From contig NC_053049.1 in assembly GCF_003473485.1 (NCBI RefSeq), positions 12,958,001 to 13,022,000 of the forward strand: 64,000 bases of DNA, read 5' to 3'. This DNA comes from Medicago truncatula. Its lineage: Eukaryota > Streptophyta > Magnoliopsida > Fabales > Fabaceae. Made by a program: the position numbers and the translations under genes. Positions 12,291 through 25,029 of the stretch are shown here, piece after piece; position 1 is the first letter of the stretch, and each line of letters begins with the position of its first letter. The notes under the pieces were generated by a model that did not search any database, was not told where the DNA came from, and worked only from the letters and a program-made list of their open reading frames with translations.

Positions 12291-12600
12291 CATGATATGG
12301 TTTGCTAGCCAAGCCCTACCTAACCACTATTTATACTCAGGTCTTAGCCTTAGGTCGGGTTGACACTTCTTACCCTAAATTATGACTGCACCTCTTGAAC
12401 GCACCATTAACTTGGGCGTCGGAGAAAATGCAAGTACACAACCCCTCTTTGTTTCATCGGGGACCGACAAACAACTTAACCGAAGTCATCACTTCACCTC
12501 AACTCAACTAAATCAGGCAAACAATAAACAGTTTGGTGGCTCAGTCTCGTCAAACGGCAGACTTAAGCAGCTCAACTATCCTTTTTGATCCAACCGGACC
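12290..12600 (+). mobile_element. gypsy-like LTR U5/leader fragment
   Basis: The motif AACTTGGGCGTCGGAG followed by a short leader resembles the U5 end of many plant Ty3/gypsy LTRs. There is no polyprotein next to it and no second LTR was found. The identification is from pattern memory only. Confidence 0.35.
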
Positions 12601-12603
12601 ATC

Positions 12604-12625
12604 CATGCATGCATGCGCGCGCGCG

Positions 12626-12669
<44 letters not shown>
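12604..12669. repeat. compound microsatellite
   Basis: Consecutive CATG, GC, AC and long AT dinucleotide runs. It is likely length-variable between individuals. Confidence 0.95.
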
Positions 12670-12672
<3 letters not shown>

Positions 12673-12814
12673 TATTGTAATATCTATACTATTTAAAATT
12701 ATTAAAATTGACTTTCAATATTCAATTTAAATCTTTTTTATTTTAAAAAAAAGTTATAACAAAAACAAATTCAACCAAAATAGGTAGTTAGTTTTCAAAT
12801 TTGAATTTATTTTT

Positions 12815-14165
12815 CTTAGGTAAGCTAGGAGAAAGGACATGCCTCAGAAGGGAACAACGACATCCTAACTAGGTTGGCACCCCACGAAACCTCCTTCCTA
12901 AGCCACCAAACTCAAAAAATATTTTATTAAAAAAAGGAGAAAAAGATGTACAAGAGGGGGGACTAGGACAAAACCCTTCAAAGCTAAAAATACAAAAGAA
13001 GAAAAAAAGAAAAAAAGAAGAAGCAGACTATGGAAATCTATAGTTAGGCAGACTGCACCGTTCACGAAAGAAATCAGAGTGTAGTTCCGGAGGTAAAGAA
13101 GCCAACCAACCTGAACGAAATGACCCATATTGGCCAATTTGTCAGCGTAGCAGTTACCTTCGCGGTAAATATGAGAAGAAATAACCTTAAAACCAAGATG
13201 TAGCGCATTATGCCATTTGTTACAAAGCATAACCAAGACTAAGGAAGAATTTCTATAAACCTTCACAACACTTGTGGAGTCGCTCTCTAGCCAAATATTC
13301 CTCCAACCATTTTGCACCGCAAATTCAATGGCAAAAATGAACCCATTAATCTCAGTATGAAAAACAGAAGAAATGCCAAGATTACAAGTAAAGGCCCCAA
13401 GAAATGTCCTTAGTTGGTCCCTGAATAACCCACCACAAGCAGTGTGCCCTCCAATGACTGAACCATCGGTATTGACCTTCAGCCAAGGAGGAGAGGGGGC
13501 CTTCTACAACACCATAACTATTTCTTTGACCCTCTGGTTATGGGGGGAAACCGAAAATGAGTCAAGAAAACTAAAGTCTGAAGTCAAACAATTACCTGTC
13601 AAGGAGTTACCACTCATAGCCACTAAAGAGTGTGTGCGCACATTGGCAGCGTGAATTGTCACCTTTCTCATAGAGAAGTGTAATGTGTTACGAGATAACA
13701 AAATAGTATGTAGAGTATGCACCACCGCAACCATAAACATGTCAGAAACCTGAGAAGAACCGCGAAGCGGAATACAAGAAAGAATAGAAAGAACTGTGGA
13801 AAGGTCCAATACACAATTAAGCTTGTCACCAAGCCAATACCAAAGCTCTACAACAATGGGACACCATAGGAATAAATGCTCGGATGTTTCCTCCGATTTC
13901 AAGCAAAAGGAGCAAATTGAAACTATAACACAACCCAAGTTTCGAAGATTTTCATCCGTTGGCATTTTACCATGTATAAGCTGCCAAAAAATAAAGGAGT
14001 GGGAGGGCGGTATACAAGAATTCCAGAGGTGCTCCGCCCAAGGAAGCAACACATCAACCGACCTAAGGAAGGATAATGCCTGCTTAGCTGTTAACTTACC
14101 ATCAACAGACTAAGGCTAAACCTGAGTATCAGGGAAAAGGGTACTCAGCAAAACAATAAGCTATA
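12815..14165 (-). mobile_element. LINE ORF2 C-terminal part (zf-RVT + RNase H), one in-frame stop
   Basis: A minus-strand frame from about 14113 to 12898 reads through a zf-RVT domain (DGKLTAKQAL, then CSFCLKSEETSEHLFLWCP) and an RNase H domain (LKVNTDGS, GLFRDQL, IWLESDSTSVVK, a late HIYREGNCYADKLA). Only one TAG codon, at 13504-13506, interrupts it. Reverse transcriptase and endonuclease are absent, as in 5'-truncated LINEs. Two stops occur just upstream of 14113. It has no host function; presumably a fairly recent dead copy. Confidence 0.85.
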
Positions 14166-15300
14166 ACTGATTAGTCACTTTAGGGTGAGAAAAACACAAG
14201 AGTGTTAGCTTTTTCTTGTTTTTAAACTAAGTCCAAAGTCTAGAGTGTAATAAACTTCAAATTATGAAGCAATGTTCATAGTCTAATGCAGCGGATAAAG
14301 TAAAGATAGAGAGAAAAGATAAACACACAGAGCAATTATCTTGGTTCCTTCCACAATCCGGAAGTAGTCCAATCCCCCTTGCACTTCCAAGGAGATTTCA
14401 CTATAATCCAATCTGATTACAAATGCTCAAGCACAAAAGCTAGAGACTTCAAATACTCAAGCACAATAGAAAGATATTTCCTATGCTTAAGCACAAAAGC
14501 AAGAGACTTCAAAACAAACAAATTACACAAAAATAAGTTTGGTTTGAACACTTGATATACAATCAGTGGTGTTCACAATGCAAATCAAATCAGACTCTTA
14601 AGTTTCTAGAATTTTTAAGATAAGAAAGTTGTTAAGAAATTCTGAGTGTTTGATGCACAACAATTTTAGTAGAGTTTTGACACAGTTTAAATGTTGTAGA
14701 GTCTCTACTAATCTTCAAGTCTTCTTTCCTTTATATAGAGGTGTGAAAGAGGCGTTGCAGAGTTGTCAGCACATCAAAGAGTCGTTGCTGAAGCTTTGAT
14801 CATGTCACTAATGATCTGTTGCTTTATTTGGTTAATAGCATAGGAAGGAATAATTTGAAATTCATTCCTTATATGTAGAATTAACCAGCAGAGACACAAC
14901 TATAGTAGTATTCTGCGCAGACAATAGTGGAGTAGTGGTTGTACAATTGTACTATTATCCTTTCTCTTAGCTCCTTCAAAGGATAAAAATCCAATGCCTT
15001 CTAATTCCTCTAAAATAGTCGTTTCTCCAGGCTTCTATTTCTTCTGCAAACTTGTGCTTCAAATAACCACTTTAATTGACTTTAGGTTCTTTACTTCTGA
15101 CTCTGATGAACTTCAGACTCTAGGTGACTTCATACTCTGATTGTCAGCTTCTGATGGTCTTCAGACTCTGATTTCTTCAGACTCTGACTTACAACTTAAG
15201 CTTCCTTTGTAAATTCATTTGCTCTCATTTGTTCTTTTAGAACCAGTACTTAGTTTAAAGACTTATAAATTTTAGTATATGATCCTGCACAGTTGAACAA
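14166..15300 (-). mobile_element. probable copia-type LTR (SIRE-like)
   Basis: Read on the minus strand, repeated CAGAGTCTGAAG words in the U3-like part are followed by a TATA box (CTATATAAAG at 14729-14738) and a long leader, as in legume SIRE/Maximus LTRs. Direct-repeat words (GCTCAAGCACAAAAGC-type) occur three times at 14420-14500. The exact TG...CA ends and a partner LTR were not found. The family assignment is from memory of the sequence style. Confidence 0.5.
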
Positions 15301-15465
15301 ATATTAGCATATCCAAAATAAAAGACGCATGAAATGAAGGGTAAATGTGAAAGAGTAGAAAGAGAATAAATCCACATTAAAAAAGAATTGCGTTGATAAG
15401 GATGAAACATAAATAATGAAAAAACATCCTAAAAATCTTATATTCTTTTATATATATTTCCTATG

Positions 15466-16080
15466 ATCATCTATACTATATATAAAGAGCATAAGAGATT
15501 TTGGGCTATCTTTTTTATTATTTCAATTATATCATTGGAAAAATTATATTACTTTGTTAATTTCATTAAAAAAATTATATTATATTTAATATATTGTTGG
15601 TGTAATTAAAAAAGAAACATAGTTTGTTAGGTTTGTTATAAAAAGACGATGTGGTTTGTTGGGTTTGTTATAACTTGAAATTCACAAACATCAATCTCTA
15701 TACTTTTAATCAAAAACAAAATTTCATAAAAAAAACATCATTCATAACTAGCGAAACGAGCACTTACATGTCCGTCTTTCCGCTTTTTTTATTGCACCAA
15801 CGTTTGAAAATTAATAACGGTATTTTTTTTATGAAATCTTGATTTTGATTAAAAGTAAAAATATAAATGCTTGTTGCATTCAAATTATAACAAACTAAAC
15901 TAACCATTTTTATCTATTTCAGTGACACCAACAATATAACAAAAAAAATATAATCTAAATTCTTATCTTTGTAATGACATCAACAACAATCATTATATTA
16001 AAAAAAAATTGGTTAAGGGTATAATTGACATAATGAAAAAGTCAGCCCAAAATCTCATATTTTCTTTGTGTAAAGTAAAT
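15466..16080. mobile_element. ~600-bp foldback element
   Basis: The left arm (about 15483-15745) and right arm (about 15820-16070) are imperfect reverse complements: GAGATTTTGGGCT at 15494 pairs with AGCCCAAAATCTC at 16043, and CTTTTAATCAAAA pairs with TTTTGATTAAAAG. The outer left sequence TCTATACTATATATAAAG looks like a Helitron 5' end, but no CTRR 3' end was placed. The small frame at 15651-15842 spans the stem and is not a gene. Confidence 0.65.
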
Positions 16081-17159
16081 AATAGATATGCCCATATAGT
16101 TTGTTATACTTTTTAAAGGACAAAAGAAAAAAATTGGACATATAATCATATCTTGTTTGTTACACTTTTATTTTAATATTTGAATTTTCACTTATCTATT
16201 TGTTATATGTGCTTTTATATTGAAAGTTGAGGATACTTTTAAAATGAGAGAAAATCAGCCCAAAAGAACTAAAAACATATTATTTTATTTATATATAGTA
16301 TACATTCACAAGTGTTAATGTAATAAAAAGATCGGTGTTCTCTCAAAAAAAAAAAAAAAAGATCGGTTTGCTAGTTATTATAAAGAAAACATCACGTATA
16401 AGATCATTAAAAAATGAGGACACATCAATTATTCAATCAATTTAAAAAGAATATTTTTACTTATAGAATTTATTCAAGTTTTTTTATATATATAGAAAAA
16501 AGATTAAGTTACCTGCAAGTTTGACTTGGAACCAATGAAAAACATTCTTAATTCATTTGTTATTATCATTGATATTCTTGACCTTTGGACAAGAGAACCA
16601 CAAATAATAAACCTTAACTTATATTCAAAAGTGACCAAACCAATAACTATAGCAGCGGTTTCAAAAGCTGTTTAAATCCAATGAACTTTCCTAACCGTTA
16701 TGATCATTTGTTACTAAAAACCAAAGATTTGATATAAACTCTCAACCGTCTGATTTTGATTACCTCATTTTCAATTGGTCAAAATCGTATAATGGACCCC
16801 ACGAATATGATTCCAAGAGGCAACAGAATCAGCCTTCTTCTTCCACAACTCTCTACTTCTCTTTCTCACCATTCATCTTCACTTTGAGTCACACCAAAGC
16901 CACTTGGATTCCACATAAAAAATATTGATATTTTTTTTTTATAAGGGTTTATTTTTTTGGGTCCTCAATAAATTTTTATTGTTTATCATCTTCTTTATCT
17001 TTTGGAACTTGTGGGCTGTGTTATATTGATATATACTATAATATAATATATAATATACCTTGGAGCTTTTATTTTTTTCTTCTTCTTTGTTTTAGCTTCT
17101 TGTGTTTGTTTTTTGTTCTAAAAAGATTGGTTTTGTGAAGTGGGGGTGTTGAATTTTTT
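16081..17159. promoter_or_regulatory. upstream region of RING-H2 gene
   Basis: No gene seen. A TA-rich stretch at about 17026-17058 could serve as TATA element for the gene at 17160. A poly-A tract lies near 16347-16361. Confidence 0.35.
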
Positions 17160-18916
17160 ATGATGAGTTCAAGTAACAATTTGGTTACTACAATTATTGG
17201 ATTTGGATTGAGTGCAACTTTCATTGTATTTGTATGTACAAGATTAATTTGTGGAAGATTTAGAGAAAGGCATGTGGGATCACGTACTATATATGAAATG
17301 GAATCAAGACCAGATATTGAACGGGTAAATTTCAACTTTGACTTTTTTTTCTTGTTCACTCTTACTATGAGTTGACTTTTTTATTTGTTAACAATGATTG
17401 CATAATTATAAAGTCAATTAATTGATACTATACTGTTACTTTATTTTGTTATAATTTTTTTTTTCTGGATTTTTGTTCTTAATTTTTGAACTTGGCAATA
17501 TTTGTTCTTGAGTATTAATTTGGCTCAATGAGTAGTTTTTTTGGTTGTTTATGTCATAGTGTAACTGTTTAAGTTGGATGGTTCAGATATTAATTTTTGC
17601 ATTGTTTACTTGATAGCCAGAATATCATGGTAATGAACCTGAACCTGCATTTGTTGCTGCAATCCCCACTTTACATTTCAATGAAGAGGCCTTCAATCAT
17701 CTTCAGTGTACACAGTTAAGTATAGTCTCTAATTTGCATATCTTATATATTGACTGCAAGTTCTCTCATAAAAGTCAGTATAATTGTTGTGTCTCTTACT
17801 CTTTTTGTGTTTGATATAATCCGCTGCATTCAGAACCTGAGTCAGACTCTGAACTCACTTAGATTTTGATTGGATAAACACTTTTAGAGAATTATTTATT
17901 TTAATAATAATCTTATTAAACATGCATTTTCTAATTCTAAGTAACAACTTTTAGAGTAAACTTTGTCAAAAAAAAAAAAAAAAGTTTTAGGGTAAACAAT
18001 TATTTTGGTTATGAATATATTAAACGCTCATTATAATCATTGAATGTTTCAAAACTGCAAAAAATTCATCAACAGGTCTTTGCTTAGCGTGTTTGGCTCT
18101 CAAATGTGTCTTTTCTTAGTGTGTTTGGTTCTCAAATGTATCTTTTATTAGTTAGTTTGATCTTTGAATGTATCTTTCGTTAGTCAGTTTAGTTCAGAAA
18201 ATGACCAACAAATTACCTACAAATATTTTATTTAGGGGTCTTGTTAACGAGTCCCCCTGGATACCCTTTAATAAGCATCCTAAATTTAGTAATTATTATT
18301 TCAAAAAGTCAACTATTATAATTTTGAAATGCCTTGAATGTACATTTTTTTTATAAAAACTTAACAATTAAAGTGCTTAAAGAGTGTCGTTAATCTATCC
18401 CTTTATTTATTTATGCAGTTTTTATTATCCTCTAAATCCAATCTAAATTCAACACATGGATTTGCTAACCTAATAAGACAAACTTAGGCAGCATATCTTA
18501 TGCTTTGATCATTGCTTACCAATACAATTTTGCTTTTTCTAAAAAAAACCTAATAGAAAAAAAAGAACTATTCCAAATTTAGCTATTTTTTTTATAGCAC
18601 AAAAATTTTGTCCTTTTCTAAATTTCATTTTGGTTTTTACAGGTGTGTGATATGTTTAGGAGAGTACAAAGAAAAAGAAATATTACGCATAATACCTTAT
18701 TGTGGACACACATTTCATCTTTCATGCATTGATATGTGGCTAAGAAAACAATCAACATGTCCTGTATGTCGTTTGACATTACATAATGTTTGTGAAGAAA
18801 AACATGTGAGACCTGTGACATTCACCATAAGACAATCTCTTGATGAGTCTAATAGTACTTCAGAAGGGAATGAGAGACAAGGTGAAGTTAATGCAAGAGA
18901 AATAGAATCAAGCTGA
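17160..18916 (+). CDS. membrane RING-H2 finger E3 ubiquitin ligase (ATL-like), three exons
   Basis: Exons are 17160-17324, 17617-17714 and 18643-18916, joining in phase to 178 residues. Residues about 8-34 form one hydrophobic membrane segment. A short linker holds the AIPTLHFNEEAF motif, typical for this family before the RING. The RING-H2 finger has C89, C92, C108, H110, H113, C116, C127 and C130, with CGHTFHLSCID and WLRKQSTCPVC. It probably acts as a membrane-anchored E3 ligase that recruits E2 through the RING; the substrate is unknown. Two adjacent ATG codons (17160, 17163) are both usable. Intron 2 is 928 bp and contains a roughly 40-bp minirepeat near 18080-18185. All eight metal ligands are present, so it should be active. 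Confidence 0.9.
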
Positions 18917-20354
18917 AGTTGATGATATAGGATAGATATAGATATAGATATAGATTATAAAGAAGTTTTTGTTGTATATTCTTGATCTTTTTCCTTAAGG
19001 GAATGGAGATTATTAGACACACTATTTGATTACATTACATAATGAAATTTTTGTGGGTTTTACTAAATAGTTTGGTTTCACTTATGTTTTTAATTAAGTG
19101 GTTATTTAGTGAAATCCACATGAAATATATTGAATGATAACCGGTATATATTGCAAAAAAGTGTCTTGATACTAGGGTGTCAATATACATCCATAATTGA
19201 CGATACTCGTAGGGATTACCTATTTAAAACGTCATTTAAAAGTCTATGGACGATGAATTTTTTCCGTAGAAATAGGGATGGGGAGAAAGTTATCCGACTG
19301 TAGCGGGGAGATGGGGCCATAGATCATACTCCAACTCCGAGAAATTTACTAAAATTTATATCTATATATATAAATATTTGATATATTATATTTATTTTTC
19401 TTTCCACATATCATGTGTAATTTTTTTTTCAAATGTAATTTTTACTATTGAGTCTAGTAAAAAATAAAAATTGTGTAAACCGTATTCATATATAAAATAA
19501 TAATGATGATAAAATAATAATTTTTTCAAAAAAAATTATAATGAATTTAGTGTAACCAATTAGAAGGCTCACAAATGTCATCAATTCAGTCCAAGTGGAA
19601 AAGAGTTCAAATCTTTTTAATCAAGATATTTACTAAAAAATATCTCTAGTGCTTGTGAATGTGAATGTGAACGGAACAAATTCTATTGAAAGAGGTTTCC
19701 ATTGTACCTCACACTATCTCGAGAAAGGTTTCTTTATCCTCTTTTTAATTCTCTGCATCTTTGTTAATTAATGTAATGTGTATGTTTCATTCTAGTTTTC
19801 GACACTTCTTATGTTGAAATTCATATATCTTAGTTAATTTAATTCATTTTAATTTCTTAAAAAAAAATATGTTTACATGATCATAATTTTTTGGATATAG
19901 TAAAAATTTATTATTTAATTATTTTAAAAATACATAATATTTCTTTTGTTTTTTTTATATAAGATAAATTGATATATTGATTTATATATTATATCATATA
20001 CATTAACTTTTGTCCATCCACTTGTCTTTTTTATCGAATGTATATTTCTTTTTATTGTTTTCAAAATAGTTGGGACCGCTCAAGACCTTTTTCAAAAATT
20101 AGTTTTGTAGTTTCAAAAGGATATTGTAAGCAAAAAAGAGTTTCAAAGAGGATATTATGCATGACCAAATAAACCCTCCACGTTAGATTCATCCTTAGTG
20201 GCACTTTCAAAATGAACTATCAATAAATAAATAGCCAATTTACGTCATCACGATGCTGACATGGTCCTCTGTGCCCTACACTCTCATCGCACCACCACCC
20301 TCCAACATCTTTTTAATTTTTTAGATAACTCTTTATCTACTTGATGGAAGAAAG
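18917..20354. other. intergenic, no gene seen
   Basis: Begins with a short AGATAT microsatellite (18931-18957), likely in the RING gene 3' untranslated region. 19150-19350 looks like weathered retrotransposon sequence, but no domain could be recognised. Confidence 0.35.
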
Positions 20355-20480
20355 TGTTAAGAGTCCCACATCGGTTAGGAGTTGGTCTGACAATTTATTT
20401 ATAAGTGGGGCAATCTTCACCTCACAAGCCGGTTTTGTGGGGTTGTGTTAGGCCCAACTACGATTTCTAAGAGAAAGAAA
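20355..20480 (+). mobile_element. TRIM/LTR-like fragment
   Basis: Starts TGTTAAGAGTCCCACATCGG, a motif common in small terminal-repeat retrotransposons of plants, followed by a GTGGGGCAATCTTCACCTC-type stretch. No second copy was found in the window, so it may be a solo or broken LTR. Confidence 0.4.
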
Positions 20481-21125
20481 AAAAAACCTCAAACAACACT
20501 ATGCTCAGGTACTTTAGCTTACGAAAATTGCTATTCTCATCATTAGTCTTGCTCCAAAACACCATGAAAATATAAAAATACTTCAAACGGTAGTTAACTG
20601 TCGTCGGAGAACAAAAACAACAGTATTAGTCAGCGGTATTTGACTGACGTCAAAAGGTATTTTCGTATTTTCTTGATGTTTTGGAGAAAAAATGATGGTG
20701 AGAAGAGCATTTTTCCTACCTTAAAGACGTTTGAATAGATCCATGATCAACCAATTGTGTGGAAAATTTATTATTTTTAGATATTTTGTATGAAAAATAA
20801 AGGATATTCATTTAGATTGATATTGTAGTACAAACTTAGAGTATACATGTTAATAACATAAAATGACAAAACACATAAGCCTACAAATATGAATACACTC
20901 CAGTGTGCAAAGTACCCACGCCTTCAAGAACGTTAATGACACCAAAGTCATTATTAAATCCGCAACATATTGAAGCATATCCAACAATCTGAGCCGAACA
21001 AAAATCGTGACAAGATGGGACAACAAAGCAAACGACGAACAAAACAACGTAACACTAAGAAGACGAAATCTTGAAATAATAAACTAAATATATGTGAAAA
21101 TTATTTATTTGAATAGAAGGAAAGA
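20481..21125. other. intergenic, no gene seen
   Basis: AT-rich. The minus-strand frame at 20850-21047 has no recognisable domain and is not considered a gene. Confidence 0.35.
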
Positions 21126-21132
21126 AGTTCCC

Positions 21133-21235
21133 GTGATCATAGCTCAATTGGTAGACACAGGGTTGCATAATATATGTATGGGGTTGCGGTTCGAACCTCA
21201 AAATTTCCACTTATTCACCTAAAAAAACGTAAAAT
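21133..21235 (+). mobile_element. tRNA-derived SINE (partial)
   Basis: Box A-like ATAGCTCAATTGGTAGACA and box B CGGTTCGAACCTC at tRNA-like spacing. The part between them does not fold as a tRNA, so this is a SINE head rather than a tRNA gene. Confidence 0.65.
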
Positions 21236-21334
21236 TCTATTAATAATTATTAGTTGAATTTTACTTATTTTCTGAACAAATTTCATATTATCAAAATCTT
21301 CTACCCCATAAAGTTTAAAAGACCATCATTCCTG

Positions 21335-21465
21335 TAAAGTAAACTTAGCTCAGTTGGTAGGAATATTACATATTATATGCTGGGGTCGGGGTTCGAACCC
21401 CAAACACTTTACTTTACTTCCCCACATTTAAAATGTATAAGCTCTAGACACTAGGCTACCAAACA
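21335..21465 (+). mobile_element. tRNA-derived SINE
   Basis: Box A TTAGCTCAGTTGGTAGGAA and box B GGGGTTCGAACCCC, then a body ending in a CTAGACACTAGGCTACC-type sequence. It belongs to the same family as the SINEs at 33312 and 46329. Confidence 0.75.
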
Positions 21466-21813
21466 AAAGAAAATAAAAGATCAACACCAAAAAACCTTTA
21501 CCTTCAATATTCAATCGCACTTAACCCAACAAAGCAAACTCTAGAAATCCATCTTTAAAAAAATTAAAAAATTGACCTCATTGTTTTGCAAAAAATAGAT
21601 TTTAGGAAAAGAATCTAATAATTTTTTTTTATTTTAGAGCCATAATAATGTTTTTCAAAATCTCAACAAATATCATTATTTATTTATAAAAAAAAAGTTT
21701 TATTTAAATAAAAATCCATAACAAGGCACTCATAGTGTGTGATTGGTGGAAAGAAAGTGTTGGTAAAGCCAAAGGAAGGCAAAAGAAGAAGAAGAGTTGA
21801 ACACGTGGGAACC

Positions 21814-24800
21814 ATGATGTCCACTTCAACATTCTTCTCTTCTCTTCCTCTACCTTCTTTCACCAAAACCAAATCACTACCAAGTAAGTAACAATAATAA
21901 CTACCTCGTACCATCTTGTTTAAATGCCTTGTAACATGTCGTGTCCAGTATTCGTGTCTGTGTTAGTGTTTCATTGGATGAATTTATGATGTGTATTTAA
22001 TTAATGCCTTGAAGAAATATAACTAACATTTCTCAGCTTATTGTTTGTTTTATTAGTGTGCAGCATGAGTAAGGATCCGGTTCGTGAATGGATTCTCTCT
22101 GAAGGAAAAGCTTCAAAGATAACCAAAATTAGTCCAGTTGGAGGTGGTTGTATCAATTTTGCGAATCGCTACGACACTGATGCTGGTTCATTCTTTGTTA
22201 AAACAAACAGGTAGTATGAACTATGAAACATACATTCTGCTGTTTTTCTTTCTATGGAATGAGCTATCTGTTGGTTATTTGGATTTGTTGGATTATGTTT
22301 CTGAAAGTTGAAACTTTATATCAGGAGTATTGGTCCATCAATGTTTGAGGCAGAGGCTCTTGGTTTAGGAGCTATGTATGAAACCGGGACCATCCGTGTG
22401 CCTAAGCCGTACAAGGTGAGAAGATTTTACAGTCTCTGAAGCACATACACAGACACAGAAGCTGGACATGACACTAACACACTGATAATAATTTCAGAAC
22501 ATGAAATGATTGAATGTAACAACATATCTCGGTGTCGTATGTCATTGTATGTTGGACATGCCTTCAATCTGAACTGACAGTGTTACATAGTTAGCAGTAG
22601 TGAGTTGTGAATGAATCAGGAAGATACCGTTTTTGCGAGTTTGTTAGTGGGAAATTGAGGTAACATATTAATAGGATTTGTAGGTTGGATCGCTACCGTC
22701 TGGTGGTTCTTTCATCATTATGGAATTCATAGAATTTGGAGGATCAAGAGATCAGGTGAGTCTATTAGAAAGTAGTTCCAATAAGAAGTACATGCGGACT
22801 TAAATTTTAACTTCTTGCTTCCCAGTCTGTTCTAGGAAGGAAGCTTGCAGAAATGCACAAGTCTGGAAAATCAAGTAAAGGCTTTGGTTTCGACGTTGAA
22901 AACACCATCGGCAGGTATGTTATTGTAATTGTTATGGTTATGGTTATCATTTATCATGTCTTTTTTCTAGGTAAGGAAGTCTTTTGTAATTTGTACTAAT
23001 TGATTTTTAGTTATATAATCTATATTTTGATGTAGCACACCACAGATAAATACCTGGTCTTCAGACTGGATTCAGTTTTACGGAGAGCACAGATTAGGTT
23101 ACCAGTTGCAGCTGGCATTTGACCAATATAGTGACAGGACCATTTTGGAAAAAGGTAACTTTGCTCCAATATAGTGACAGTACTACTACCGTTCTTTCCA
23201 TTCGCCGATTTTGGCCATACACCTGATTTTAGTGTATGACATTTATATTGAATAAACTGAGCAGGCAATTGAAATTGAGTGCACAAACATATTAGATGCA
23301 TGTAAGATTACGTCAAGCGTACAATTCGGATTCCTTGCAGTAATAAAAGTACACAGTAAACACTCTCGACCATTGATTTAAGATGGTACAGTTCAGATTA
23401 CACGTTCACTAAAACGGTTTTAAACGGCCATTAATTTAGATCAGAGGGTTGAGGTCGGTAATTGTTTGATGCAGTTACTGCAGGGAATCCATTTCCCAAG
23501 TTTACTGTATAGGGAAAACAGGAGGCTATTATTTTCTTGAGGATAGTTGTATATATTTTGATCTGTCATGTATGAACAGTTCCTTGTTTTTACATATATT
23601 CTTGGTGCCTTAATCCTAGAACAAGTGTCTGTGAGACAAATCAAAAAGAACATACTACCTTCAATTAGAATCTTAATCTCAATTAAGTATTATTACAAGG
23701 TCTTAAATAGCAGTCGTGATCGCATTAAAGAACTTGCATTTTCGGCTGTTACGGACTATGGTCATCATAATGTAAACTATCTATACCTTTTTTCGGCTGT
23801 TCCTCGCGGCGTAACAGTGTTTTAACACAGTTGTTTCCGTGATTTTTGTTCACTCTGTTACTTAAAACAGAAAAAAAACGGACACTATCTCTACCTTTTT
23901 GGTGCGACCGTTTTCACGGTAACGGGATGTTTTTCAAAACCTTGGTTATATATATTGCAGACATATTTCATAAGAGACTAAAAATGTACAGCTAAATAGT
24001 GTTATGAGCTATGTCAAACTTCGCCATTTGTTTGTTGCATTTTCTCATCGAAATTTGGAATCATAACAAGTACTAGCGCTTATTGCAGCATTACTTAGTT
24101 TATAATGTTATAAGAAAGAGTACTAGCCTCTCCTCCAATAAGACTCTACGATTTATATCTGATTGACTTGTTCTACAGGCCAGAGACTGGTGGAAAACAT
24201 TAAGCCGCTGTTTGACAATGTGGAGATAGAACCGTGCTTGTTACATGGAGATCTCTGGAGTGGTAACATAAGCTCAGACAAAAATGGAGAGCCTGTCATA
24301 TTGGACCCAGCATGTTATTGTAAGTCAAACATTTGTAAGAAGCTGTTGTTTGGCAACCTGTGTTTGGGACCGGATTATCTTGAGGTGTAACAAGTCGGTT
24401 TGGAATGTTTTTTGAAAGAAAAAAACCTAACCAACAAAAAAGAGACCGTTTAATTAGTTTTTTGCAATTTTTACTCATGAAATCCAAGCCAAACCGATGA
24501 AGAGCAGGTTGGTTTGGTTCGGTTCAATTTGGTTGACATTTCCAAAAGACTTTAACTGAGATGCAGGCCTAGAAGTATTAGTTGCAAGCTAGAACCTCTA
24601 GCTATTATAAGGAAAAATTGGACTGACTGTTACATTGTCTTGTTCTACAGATGGACACAATGAGGCAGAATTTGGTATGTCTTGGTGTGCTGGCTTTGGA
24701 GGCTCATTCTATAACTCTTATTTTGAGGTAATATTGTATGAAGCAAAATAATTAGTATCAGATAAAATAGTACATAGATATACTCACTTGCAATGTTTTA

Positions 24801-25029
24801 AAGAAATTCAATCTTTAGCATGTGAAATATCATTTGATTATGTAATTTTCAGATTTTGATAAATTTCAAATAATCTCTCCAGGTAATACCTAAACAGCCA
24901 GGCTTTGAGAAGAGGAGAGACCTATACTTGCTGTATCACTATTTAAATCATTACAATCTCTTTGGCTCTGGATACAGATCATCTGCAATGTCTATCATTG
25001 ATGATTATCTAGCTTATTTAAAAGCTTAG
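21814..25029 (+). CDS. fructosamine-3-kinase / ribulosamine 3-kinase family protein, plastid type
   Basis: Nine exons: 21814-21883, 22057-22210, 22325-22415, 22684-22755, 22826-22914, 23036-23154, 24179-24319, 24651-24727, 24883-25029. All joins use GT-AG and stay in frame, giving 319 residues. The first exon encodes a Ser/Thr-rich start ([15 protein letters not shown]) typical of a chloroplast transit peptide. The kinase fold shows SPVGGGCIN, the ATP-site lysine in FFVKTN, the catalytic loop HGDLWSGN with Asp223, and the metal-binding Asp241 in LDPACYYGH. Family members phosphorylate ketosamines (ribulosamine, fructosamine) on proteins at O3 so that the sugar falls off, reversing glycation. 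Intron 6 is long (1,024 bp). No frameshift was seen; expected to be functional. Confidence 0.93.

Noticed and set aside
12533..12730. 65-codon plus-strand frame
   Set aside because: Runs through a microsatellite (HTHIYIYIYI-type), hence low-complexity translation.
17069..17359. Minus-strand frame opposite RING gene exon 1
   Set aside because: Antisense of a well-supported exon; Lys-rich end comes from T-rich promoter sequence.
21335..21420. tRNA gene
   Set aside because: Box A and box B are present but the intervening part does not make a cloverleaf; copies elsewhere with TSD show it is a SINE.
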